Below the pieces are notes generated by a model. It worked only from the letters and a program-made list of their open reading frames with translations. It was not told where the DNA came from and searched no databases. Position numbers and translations under genes: made by a program. Below are positions 33,655 through 41,349 of a DNA stretch of 64,000 nucleotides, piece by piece (the first letter of the stretch is position 1; every line of letters begins with the position of its first letter). The stretch is from Microlunatus parietis (lineage in GTDB: Bacteria > Actinomycetota > Actinomycetes > Propionibacteriales > Propionibacteriaceae), in assembly GCF_013407955.1 (NCBI RefSeq), contig NZ_JACCBU010000001.1, positions 6,572,001 through 6,636,000 on the forward strand, written 5' to 3'.

Positions 33655-34458
33655 CACTCCCTGGATCAGATAGCGCTGCAGGAACAGGAAAACGAGCAGG
33701 ACCGGGATGATCGCGACCACGGCGCCCGTGAAGAGCTGCGGATAGTCGACCCGCTGCGAGGTGAGGAACTGGCTCAACGCCAACTGGATGGTCCGGTAGC
33801 CGGGATCCTGGCCGATCAGCAGCGGCCACAGGAACGCGTTCCAGGACCCGATGAAGATCAACGTGCCGACCGCCGCGCAGATGCCGTACGAGTTCGGCAG
33901 CACGATCCGCCAGAACGTCCGCCAGTAACCGGCCCCGTCCAGGTAGGCGGCCTCCTCGAGCTCGCGCGGGAAGGACAGGAAGTACTGCCGGAACAGGAAC
34001 GTGGCCAGCGCGGAGAACATGCCCGGGATGATCAGGCCGCGCAGGCTGGAGATCCAGCCCAGGCTGGACACCATGACGAACGTCGGCACGAACGTCACCG
34101 CGGCCGGCACCATCAGCGTGGCCAGGGTGATCGTCAACAACACCTTGCTGATCTTGTTGTCGATCGCCAGCCCGTAGCCGGCCAGCGCGGAGATGATCAC
34201 CGTCGCGACCGTCTGCAGCACCGAGACGACGGCGGAGTTGATCAAGCTGCGGACGATCGGGACGCTGGAGTTGTCCAGCAGCTCGGTCAGGTTGTCCAGG
34301 CCGACCGCGTTCGGCAGCCAGTGCCACTCGGCCGCCGTGATCCACTGGCTGGTGGAGAACGCGTTGCGCAGGATCACCCAGAACGGCAGCAGGAACACGG
34401 CCGCGAGCAAGATCAGCGCGGCGTAGCGGAGCGCGGTCGGCAGCGGTCGTGGTCTCAT
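33634..34458 (-). CDS. Sugar ABC transporter permease (MalG-like)
   Basis: A 274-residue inner-membrane permease with six hydrophobic helices. The EAA loop that docks the ATPase is present as EEAAYLDGAGYWRTFWRIVLP, positioned about 80 residues from the C-terminus as usual for carbohydrate-uptake (CUT1) permeases. The C-terminal QRYLIQGVERSGID is close to the MalG consensus. The ATG at 34458 overlaps the stop of the preceding permease (ATGA). It forms the second channel subunit of the importer whose binding protein is encoded at 35395-36675. Confidence 0.93.
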   Translation of the reverse strand: MRPRPLPTALRYAALILLAAVFLLPFWVILRNAFSTSQWITAAEWHWLPNAVGLDNLTELLDNSSVPIVRSLINSAVVSVLQTVATVIISALAGYGLAIDNKISKVLLTITLATLMVPAAVTFVPTFVMVSSLGWISSLRGLIIPGMFSALATFLFRQYFLSFPRELEEAAYLDGAGYWRTFWRIVLPNSYGICAAVGTLIFIGSWNAFLWPLLIGQDPGYRTIQLALSQFLTSQRVDYPQLFTGAVVAIIPVLLVFLFLQRYLIQGVERSGID

Positions 34459-35387
34459 CGGCTGCGGTCCCTGCCGACCAGGGACAGGATGCCGAGCTGG
34501 GCCAGCCCGAAGATCGCGATCACCACGGTCAGGATCATCGACCCGGCGCTGCCCAGCCCGAGGTCCTGGCTGCCGGAGCCGAACGACACCAGATAGAGGT
34601 AGACCAGCGGCGGCTTGGCGAACGGGGGATAGCTGCCGACCGAGATCAGCGTGTTGTAGAACTCGTCGAACGCCTGGAACGCGTTGATCAACAACAGCAG
34701 CACGACCGCGATCGAGGTGGCCCGGAGCTGCGGGAACGTGATGTAGCGGAACACCCGCCAGCCCTGGGCGCCGTCGATCGCCGCCGCCTCGTACGTGTCG
34801 GTCGGGATCCGCTGCAGGCCGGCGATGAACAAGATCATGTAGAAGCCGACCTGCAGCCACAGCCGGAGCGTGACCAGCACCACCCAGTACAGGTAGTTGC
34901 CGCCGCCGAGCCAGTTCACCGGGTCCAGGCCGAGCTCGCGGAGGAAGCTGTTGATCATGCCGAACCGGGCGCCGTTGAAGAAGACCAGCCGCCACACCAT
35001 CGCCGCGATCACGTACGAGCACGCGGTCGGCAGGAAGAACGCCGACCGGAAGAACGCCTTCGCCACGGTGGCCCGGTTGACCAGCAGCGCGAGACCGAGC
35101 GAGATCGCGAACGTCGTCGGCACGATGAACAGCGCGAACACGATGAACGTGCCCAGGCTGGTCTGGAAGGCCCGGTCGTTCAGCAGATACAGGTAGTTGT
35201 CGAAGCCGACGAACTTCGTCGGCGTGACCGTGTTGCGGGCGTCGAACACGGACAGCCAGGCGCTCCAGCCGATCGGCACGATGGTGAAGATCAACAGGCC
35301 GGCGAAGAACGGCGCGACGAAGATCAACTGCCACAGGTTGCGGTCGTGCAGCCCGCGGATCCGCCGGGACAGTGCCGTGCGCGGCAT
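34455..35387 (-). CDS. Sugar ABC transporter permease (MalF-like)
   Basis: A 310-residue permease, first channel subunit of the CUT1-type importer. The N-terminal WQLIFVAPFFAGLLIFTIVPI is the standard first helix; the EAA loop reads TYEAAAIDGAQGWRVFRYITFP. It starts at an ATG (35387) 7 bp after the stop of the solute-binding protein gene and is coupled to the next permease through an ATGA overlap. No ATPase gene is present, so a shared MsiK/MsmK-type ATPase from elsewhere in the genome would be needed. Confidence 0.93.
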   Translation of the reverse strand: MPRTALSRRIRGLHDRNLWQLIFVAPFFAGLLIFTIVPIGWSAWLSVFDARNTVTPTKFVGFDNYLYLLNDRAFQTSLGTFIVFALFIVPTTFAISLGLALLVNRATVAKAFFRSAFFLPTACSYVIAAMVWRLVFFNGARFGMINSFLRELGLDPVNWLGGGNYLYWVVLVTLRLWLQVGFYMILFIAGLQRIPTDTYEAAAIDGAQGWRVFRYITFPQLRATSIAVVLLLLINAFQAFDEFYNTLISVGSYPPFAKPPLVYLYLVSFGSGSQDLGLGSAGSMILTVVIAIFGLAQLGILSLVGRDRSR

Positions 35388-35394
35388 CGCGGAC

Positions 35395-36675
35395 TCAGCC
35401 GTTCAGGCGCTTGATGTCCGCCTTGGCCGTGGCCGCGACCTCGGCGATCTCCGACTTCGGGTCGGCCTTCTTCTGCACCACGTTGGTCACCGCGGCGGTG
35501 ATCGCCTGCTGGATCGCCGGCGTCCACAGCTTGTCGTTGGCGTGACCGAACTCCGCGACGAACTTCGCCGCCTCCGCGCCGGCGCCGGAGGCCACCTTGT
35601 CGGCCTTGGGGACCAGCGCGGTCTTGGCCGGGATGTGGGTGCCGAACGCGTTCGAGAACTCCAGCTGATAGTCCTCCTGGTCGACCCAGAGCCAGCGGAC
35701 GAACTCGGTCGCGGCCTCGACGTTCTTGCCCTTGGCGTTGACGCAGGCGCCGAACGCGCCGAACGGGACCGCCGGTCGGCCGGCCGCGCCCACCGACGGG
35801 AACGGCAGCACGCCGAAGTCGTCGCCGAGCGCGTCGGTGACCTCCGGCAGGATCCACAGGCCGCTCCACTGCATCGCCGTCTCGCCGTTGACGAACGGGG
35901 ACGCGGTGGACCAGTCGCCGGACGCGCTGGGTACGTACCCGTCGGCCGCGGCCAGCTCGGCGAACTTGGCGAACGCCGCGTGACCCTCGGCGTTGTCGAA
36001 GCCGATCGTGGTCTTGTCCGCCGAGATCTGCTCCTGGCCGGCGGCCCAGATGAACATCGAGCTGAGCACGCCGATGCCGCCGTCGGTGCCGGCGTAGAAG
36101 CCGCCCATGTCCTTGCTCTGCACCGCCGGCACGGCCTTGATCAGGTCGTCGATCGTCGCCGGCGGCGCGACGCCCGCCTGGTCCAGGACCGACTTGCGGT
36201 AGAAGAGCATCTGCATGTCCACCGTCTGCGGGATGGAGTACACCTTGCCCTCCCAGCTGGCCGCGTCCAGCACGGACTGGGTGAACTGGGGCTTGGCGTC
36301 GCCGAGCATCGTGGTCAGGTCGAGCGCCTGCCCGGCCTTGATCATGTCCAGGGTCGGGCCGTTGGCGTACTCGAAGACGTCCGGCGCCTTGTCGGTGAGC
36401 AGGGCCGAGGAGACCAGCTTCTCGTAGTCGCCCGGGTTCCACTGCACCGTCACGGTGGCCTGGTCGTAGGCGGCGGCGTACCTCTTGACCGCCTCCTCGA
36501 CGCCGTCCTCGCCGTACTCGTGGTACCACTGGCTCAGCGTCGGCTTGGCGCCACCGGTCGCCGGGGCGGAGCCGCCCGGCTCGGGCCGACCGGTGTTCGA
36601 ACCGCAGGCGGTCAGTCCGGCGGCCGCGGCGAGACCGCCGCTCAGGGTGAGGAAGGCACGACGTCGAAGGGCCAT
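35395..36675 (-). CDS. Sugar ABC transporter substrate-binding lipoprotein
   Basis: A 426-residue extracytoplasmic solute-binding protein of family 1. The leader has RRRAFLTLSGGLAAAAGLTAC: twin arginines followed by a lipobox with Cys24, so Tat-dependent lipoprotein export is possible. The mature part shows the CUT1 pattern of YGEDGVEEAVKRYAAAY, VQWNPGDYEKLVSSALLTDKAPDVF and later GLWILPEVTDALGDDFGVLPFP. The bound sugar is not predictable. It is the promoter-proximal gene of the importer operon and diverges from the APC permease with 67 bp between starts. Confidence 0.94.
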   Translation of the reverse strand: MALRRRAFLTLSGGLAAAAGLTACGSNTGRPEPGGSAPATGGAKPTLSQWYHEYGEDGVEEAVKRYAAAYDQATVTVQWNPGDYEKLVSSALLTDKAPDVFEYANGPTLDMIKAGQALDLTTMLGDAKPQFTQSVLDAASWEGKVYSIPQTVDMQMLFYRKSVLDQAGVAPPATIDDLIKAVPAVQSKDMGGFYAGTDGGIGVLSSMFIWAAGQEQISADKTTIGFDNAEGHAAFAKFAELAAADGYVPSASGDWSTASPFVNGETAMQWSGLWILPEVTDALGDDFGVLPFPSVGAAGRPAVPFGAFGACVNAKGKNVEAATEFVRWLWVDQEDYQLEFSNAFGTHIPAKTALVPKADKVASGAGAEAAKFVAEFGHANDKLWTPAIQQAITAAVTNVVQKKADPKSEIAEVAATAKADIKRLNG

Positions 36676-36742
36676 GACCGGACTTTAGACGAATCGGCGG
36701 CGCCCGCGGTGGACGGCTCACCCTTCGGTAGGGTCCTGGTAC

Positions 36743-37993
36743 GTGATCTTGAACGGGGAGTTGCATCGCCGGCTGGGCGTCGGCGACGCCGTCACCGTCG
36801 GTCTGGCGGCGATGATCGGCGCCGGAGTCTTCGCGGTGTTCGGGCCGGCCGCCGGTGCCGCCGGGACCGGACTGCCGATCGCGCTCGCCGTCGCGGCGCT
36901 GATCGCCTACTGCAACGCCACCTCGTCGGCGAGGCTGGCGGCTCGCTATCCGGACTCCGGCGGAACCTACGTGTACGGGCGGGAACGGCTCGGCCCGTTC
37001 TGGGGCTATCTGGCCGGCTGGGGCTTCGTGGTCGGCAAGACCGCGTCCTGTGCGGCGATGGCGCTGACCGCCGGCTGGTACCTGTGGCCGGACCAGGCCC
37101 ATCTGGTCGCGGTCGCCGCGGTGCTGGTGCTGACCGTGATCAACTGCCTCGGCGTGCAGAAGGCGGCCTGGGCGTCCCGGCTGATCGTCGGCGCGGTGCT
37201 GCTGGTGCTGGCCACGGTGGTGATCATCGGGCTGACCTCGCCCGCCGCCGATCCGGCCCGGCTCGCGCTGGGGCCGGACGCCTCGGTGTGGGGCGTGCTG
37301 CAGGCGGCCGGGCTGATCTTCTTCGCGTTCGCCGGCTACGCCCGGGTGGCCACCCTCGGCGAGGAGGTACGGCAGCCGGAACGAACCATCCCGATCGCCG
37401 TCGGCGTGGCGCTCGGCATCGTCCTGATCTTGTACGCCGTCGTCGGCGCAACCGTGATCGCCGTGCTCGGGCCGGATCTGGCCGGGTCCATCGCACCGCT
37501 GAGCGACCTGGTCATCCGCGCCGGGGTGCCGGGCTTCCTGCCGGTGGTCGCGGCCGGCGCCGCACTGGCCGCGCTGGGCAGCCTGCTGGCGATGATCTTG
37601 GGCGTCTCCCGGACCGCCCTGGCGATGGCCCGGGACCGGCATCTGCCGCCGCCGCTGGCCGCGATCCACCCTCGCTTCGCGGTGCCGCACCGGACGATCA
37701 TCCTGGTCGGCCTGGTCGTCGCGCTGCTGGCCGGGCTGGCCGACCTGCGGTCGGTGATCGGCTTCTCCTCGTTCGCGGTCCTGGTCTACTACGCGATCGC
37801 GAACGCCTCCGCGCTCACCCTGTCCCGCGCCGAGGGGCGGCCGCCGCGGGCGGTGCCGATCATCGGGTTGATCGGCTGCCTGGTGGTGGCGGCCGCGCTG
37901 CCGCCGGCCTCGGCGCTCACCGGCGCGGCGGTGCTGCTGGTCGGCGCGATCGGCTACGTTCTCCGTACCAGGCTAGGAGGAAGGAGCGGCTGA
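36743..37993 (+). CDS. APC-family amino acid/polyamine permease
   Basis: A 416-residue transporter with about twelve helices. The first helix has the APC signature VGLAAMIGAGVFAVFGPAAGAAG, in which the unwound GAG segment binds substrate, and FAFAGYARVATLGEEVRQPERTIP is the conserved helix 6-loop region. It imports or exchanges amino acids or amines by proton symport; the specificity is open. The start is GTG at 36743, in the motif GTGATCTTG. Its stop overlaps the next gene's ATG by one base, so the pair is one operon. Confidence 0.9.
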   Translation: MILNGELHRRLGVGDAVTVGLAAMIGAGVFAVFGPAAGAAGTGLPIALAVAALIAYCNATSSARLAARYPDSGGTYVYGRERLGPFWGYLAGWGFVVGKTASCAAMALTAGWYLWPDQAHLVAVAAVLVLTVINCLGVQKAAWASRLIVGAVLLVLATVVIIGLTSPAADPARLALGPDASVWGVLQAAGLIFFAFAGYARVATLGEEVRQPERTIPIAVGVALGIVLILYAVVGATVIAVLGPDLAGSIAPLSDLVIRAGVPGFLPVVAAGAALAALGSLLAMILGVSRTALAMARDRHLPPPLAAIHPRFAVPHRTIILVGLVVALLAGLADLRSVIGFSSFAVLVYYAIANASALTLSRAEGRPPRAVPIIGLIGCLVVAAALPPASALTGAAVLLVGAIGYVLRTRLGGRSG

Positions 37994-38901
37994 TGCTTGC
38001 CGTCCGACTGCATCGATTCGGCGGACCCGAGGTGCTGGCGGTCGAAGAAGCCGAGCCGCCGGTTCCCGGGCCCGGGGAGATCGTGATCTTGGTCGGCGCC
38101 GCCTCGATCAATCCGTTCGACCGGAAGGTCCGGACCGGGATGTTCGCCGCCGGGTCGGAGCCGGTCGAGCCGGTGATCATCGGCGTCGACGCCGCAGGGG
38201 TGATCGCGGCCGTCGGGCCGGACGTGACGGGCTGGTCGGCGGGCGACCCGGTGTTCGGGATTGGCCGCTCGACGTACGCGGAACAAGCGGTGCTGCACGC
38301 CTGGGCCCGGAAGCCGGACGGCATCGACGACGCCACCGCGGCGGCCGCGGCAACCACGGGCGAGGCGGCGCTCCGGTCCTTCGACCTGCTCGGTCTCGAC
38401 CCGGACGCGCGGCTGCTGATCGACGGCGGCGCCGGCGGCGTCGGCACGGTGGCGATCCAGCTGGCCCGGCGCCGCGGCTACCGCGTGGTCGCCACCGGCA
38501 GTGCCGCCAACCAGGACTACCTGCGCTCGCTCGGCGCCGAACCCGTGGAGTACGGCGCGGGGCTGGCCGACCGGGTCCGCGCGCTCTGGCCGGACGGCCC
38601 GGACGCCGTCTTCGACGTCGCCGGGAAGACGATCATGGACGTCCTGATCGGGCTGGCCGGCGAGCCGCGGCGGGTGGTCAGCATCGCCAACTTCGGCGCC
38701 GCGGACACCGGCGTCCAGGTCACCGGTGGCGGTGGCGACCCGGTCGCCGCGCTGGCCGAGGTGGCCGACGCGCTCGCCGCCGGCGACCTGCGGATCCCGG
38801 TCCGGACCTATCCGTTCGCCGACGTCGTCACCGCGCACCGGGACAGCGAGGCCGGCGGGCTCCGCGGCAAGCTCGCCCTGGTCCTGGAACACCGGGCCTA
38901 G
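37993..38901 (+). CDS. NADPH:quinone reductase-like oxidoreductase (zinc-free MDR)
   Basis: A 302-residue medium-chain reductase. LRRFGGPEVL-type start (RLHRFGGPEVLAVEEAEPP), INPFDRKVRTG, and the Rossmann motif DGGAGGVGTVAIQLARRRG mark it as a quinone-oxidoreductase-like enzyme. There is no zinc-binding GHE or cysteine lobe, as expected for this subgroup. It probably reduces quinones or enones with NADPH. The ATG at 37993 has AGGAGGAAGGAG upstream, a very strong ribosome binding site, and overlaps the stop of the APC permease gene. Confidence 0.9.
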   Translation: MLAVRLHRFGGPEVLAVEEAEPPVPGPGEIVILVGAASINPFDRKVRTGMFAAGSEPVEPVIIGVDAAGVIAAVGPDVTGWSAGDPVFGIGRSTYAEQAVLHAWARKPDGIDDATAAAAATTGEAALRSFDLLGLDPDARLLIDGGAGGVGTVAIQLARRRGYRVVATGSAANQDYLRSLGAEPVEYGAGLADRVRALWPDGPDAVFDVAGKTIMDVLIGLAGEPRRVVSIANFGAADTGVQVTGGGGDPVAALAEVADALAAGDLRIPVRTYPFADVVTAHRDSEAGGLRGKLALVLEHRA

Positions 38902-38943
38902 GGCCCGGGAATAGAGCGGACGGTCGCGGAGGTTGGCCCGGAG

Positions 38944-40248
38944 GTGACCACGCAGCTGCACGGCTCCCGGGTGACGAACGACCGGAAGGCCCGCAAGGTC
39001 CTCTGGGCCTCCCTGGTCGGGACTTCGCTGGAGTCGTTCGACTTCTACGTCTTCAGCTACCTGTCCGCGTTCTTCATCGGGCCGCTGTTCTTCGAACCGC
39101 TCGGCGTCTTCGGCGGCACCTTGAGCGCCTTCCTGGCCAACGCGCTCGGCTTCGTCGCCCGGCCGCTCGGCGCGATCGTGTTCGGCCACCTGGGCGACCG
39201 GTTCGGCCGCCGCGCCGCGTTGATCATCACGATCACGATCATGGGCGTGGCGACCGGAGCGATCGGCCTGCTGCCCGACTACGCCACCGCCGGCTGGCTC
39301 GGTGCCGTGCTGCTGGTCGGGCTGCGCCTGGTCCAGGGGCTCTCGCTGGGCGGCGAGTGGGGTGGCGCGGTGCTGCTGTCCACCGAGAGCGCGCGGCCCG
39401 GCCGCCGGGCGCTCTACGCGGCCGTACCGCAGCTGGGGTCGCCGGTCGGCTCGATCGTGAGCGCCGCGCTCTATCTCGCCCTGCCGGTGCTGCTGTCCGA
39501 GGCCGATCTGCTGGCCTGGGGCTGGCGGGTGCCGTTCCTGGCCGCGTTCCCGTTGCTGCTGGTCTCGCTCTGGCTGCGCTACTCGATCGACGAGACGCCG
39601 ATCTTCCGCGAGGTCGTGGCCGAGGACCGCAGGGCCCGGCTCCCTTTGCTGCAAGCGTTCCGGCAGCGTCCGCTGGCGATGCTGCTGGCCACCGGCGCGG
39701 CCTTGCTCGGCATCGGGTCGTACTCGCTGATGAACACGTACACCCTGAACTACGGCGTGACCACGCTGAACTTCGACTACAGCCAACTGCTGCTGGCGAC
39801 GACGATCGGCGGGCTGCTGCAGTTGATCACCATCCCGCTGTTCGGGTTCTGGGCCGAGCGGATCGGGTCGGCCCGGGTCGTGCTGATCGGCGCGATCGGC
39901 ACGCTGGTCGTCGCGTTCCCGATCTACGCGCTGCTGCAGTCGGCGAGCTTCGGCATCCTGGTCGCGATGATGATCATCGGCGGCATCCTGCCGACCCTCA
40001 GTTGGGCCGCGCTCGGCGGGCTGATGACCGAGCTGTTCGCCGGCCGGTTCCGCTACGCCGCGATCTCCTTCGCGTACGCCGTCGCCGCGATCATCTCCGG
40101 CTTCGTCCCCGCCGTCACCCTGCTGCTCGGCCAGGCCAGCGACTACGCCTGGTGGCACCCGGCCGTCGTCCTCGCCGCGATGAGCGTGATCACCGCCGTC
40201 AGCGCCGCCCTCGCGATCCGCCGCACCGAACCCATCGACGTCCTCTGA
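38944..40248 (+). CDS. MFS metabolite:H+ symporter (MHS family)
   Basis: A 434-residue twelve-helix transporter. VGTSLESFDFYVFSYLSAFFI is the first-helix signature of the metabolite:proton symporter branch (ShiA/ProP/KgtP), and FGHLGDRFGRRAALIITI is the major-facilitator loop motif. RLVQGLSLGGEWGGAVLL is also family-specific. Substrates in the family include shikimate, citrate, proline and ketoglutarate; the present one cannot be chosen, though the two neighbouring succinate dehydrogenase operons make a dicarboxylate thinkable. The start is GTG 38944. An AT-rich compound palindrome follows its stop. Confidence 0.9.
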   Translation: MTTQLHGSRVTNDRKARKVLWASLVGTSLESFDFYVFSYLSAFFIGPLFFEPLGVFGGTLSAFLANALGFVARPLGAIVFGHLGDRFGRRAALIITITIMGVATGAIGLLPDYATAGWLGAVLLVGLRLVQGLSLGGEWGGAVLLSTESARPGRRALYAAVPQLGSPVGSIVSAALYLALPVLLSEADLLAWGWRVPFLAAFPLLLVSLWLRYSIDETPIFREVVAEDRRARLPLLQAFRQRPLAMLLATGAALLGIGSYSLMNTYTLNYGVTTLNFDYSQLLLATTIGGLLQLITIPLFGFWAERIGSARVVLIGAIGTLVVAFPIYALLQSASFGILVAMMIIGGILPTLSWAALGGLMTELFAGRFRYAAISFAYAVAAIISGFVPAVTLLLGQASDYAWWHPAVVLAAMSVITAVSAALAIRRTEPIDVL

Positions 40249-40273
40249 ATTCCCACCCGTCACTCGAGTCGTG

Positions 40274-40362
40274 CAGTTTTTCACGTCCCGTGAAAAGTTG
40301 GCGCTCTACCAGGGAAGCTTCTGTGGTAAAGCGACAGTTTTTCACGTTACGTGAAAAACTTG
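40274..40362. promoter_or_regulatory. Compound AT-rich palindrome upstream of the first sdh operon
   Basis: Palindrome A has TTTTCACG (40278-40285) and CGTGAAAA (40289-40296) around TCC. Palindrome B has perfect 12-bp arms AGTTTTTCACGT (40336-40347) and ACGTGAAAAACT (40349-40360) around one T. Between them CGCTCTACCA and TGGTAAAGCG nearly pair, so the whole ~89 bp is a large inverted repeat centred on AAGCTT at 40315-40320. The rest of the 297-bp gap (40249-40545) holds no gene. Two operators for one dimeric regulator of the sdh operon is the simplest reading. Confidence 0.6.
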
Positions 40363-40545
40363 TGGCCAGAGTGACGACGGTGTACGGGACGTCCTCGGTG
40401 ACCCGATAGTCCAACGGGTGGAGAACATCGCACGGACAAGCGCGGCCGGGTAACAATCCACTTCGGCGGCGGGTCCCTTGCCACCACCGCGCGCCGTGCT
40501 GGCAGACTGCACCCTGCAGATCGGATCGGATCAGCGGAGGTGGCA

Positions 40546-41349
40546 ATGGCGTCAACCGAAACGCCGACAGGGGTCAACGGACCCACCCGGGCCCAGATCG
40601 ACGCGCGGACCTTGCGGCGGGATCGGTGGTGGCTCAGTCCGCTGACGACCTTCGTCGTCTTCACGGCGTTCGTGATCTACGCGACCTGGCGGGCGTTCAG
40701 CGGGGCCCACTATTACGCCTCGCCGTACCTCTCGCCGTTGTACTCGCCCTGCCTGACCAACCTCTGCGTCGAGGGTGCCTCCGACTTCGGGCAGCCGTTC
40801 TCCTGGTGGCAGCTGTCGCCGGCGCTGTTGATCTTGATCTTCCCGCTCGGCTTCCGGATGACCTGCTACTACTACCGCAAGGCCTACTACCGGGCGTTCT
40901 GGTTGTCGCCGCCGGCCTGCTCGGTCGCCGAGCCGCACAAGAAGTACACCGGCGAGACCCGGCTGCCGCTGATCTTGCAGAACATCCACCGCTGGTTCTG
41001 GTACGCGGCGATGGTGATCGCCTGCGTGCTCACGTTCGACCTGGTGCTGTCGTTCCGCAACGCCGAGCACGAGTGGGGCCACATGGGCCTCGGCTCCGTC
41101 GTGTTGTTGATCAACGTCGTGCTGATCTGGCTCTACACCCTGTCCTGTCACTCCTGCCGGCACATCCTCGGCGGCCGGCTCCGGCACTTCTCCAAGCACC
41201 CGGTCCGCTACAAGCTGTGGACCTGGGTGTCGAAGCTCAACGCGCGGCACTCGCTGCTGGCCTGGGCTTCGCTGTTCTCGGTCGCGCTGGCCGATCTCTA
41301 CATCTACCTGCTGTCCACCGGCGTGATCACCGATGTGAGGTTCTTCTGA
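40546..41349 (+). CDS. sdhC: Succinate dehydrogenase membrane anchor, Sdh1 type
   Basis: A 267-residue membrane protein with five or so helices, matching the anchor subunit of mycobacterial-type Sdh1 (the Rv0249c group). Landmarks are WWLSPLTTFVVFTAFVIYATWRAF, the cysteine pair SPCLTNLCVEG, FPLGFRMTCYYYRKAYYRAFW, and TLSCHSCRHILGGRL near the last third, with several histidines that could bind haem or quinone (NIHRWFWY, HARH-like ARHSLLAW). The ATG at 40546 has GGAGG five bases upstream; the GTG at 40540 is inside that site. Its stop overlaps the flavoprotein ATG. Confidence 0.85.
   Translation: MASTETPTGVNGPTRAQIDARTLRRDRWWLSPLTTFVVFTAFVIYATWRAFSGAHYYASPYLSPLYSPCLTNLCVEGASDFGQPFSWWQLSPALLILIFPLGFRMTCYYYRKAYYRAFWLSPPACSVAEPHKKYTGETRLPLILQNIHRWFWYAAMVIACVLTFDLVLSFRNAEHEWGHMGLGSVVLLINVVLIWLYTLSCHSCRHILGGRLRHFSKHPVRYKLWTWVSKLNARHSLLAWASLFSVALADLYIYLLSTGVITDVRFF

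Noticed and set aside
40199..40664. Minus-strand small frames across the sdh palindrome
   Set aside because: They have no family features, cross into both neighbouring genes and are explained by the repeat and low stop density.
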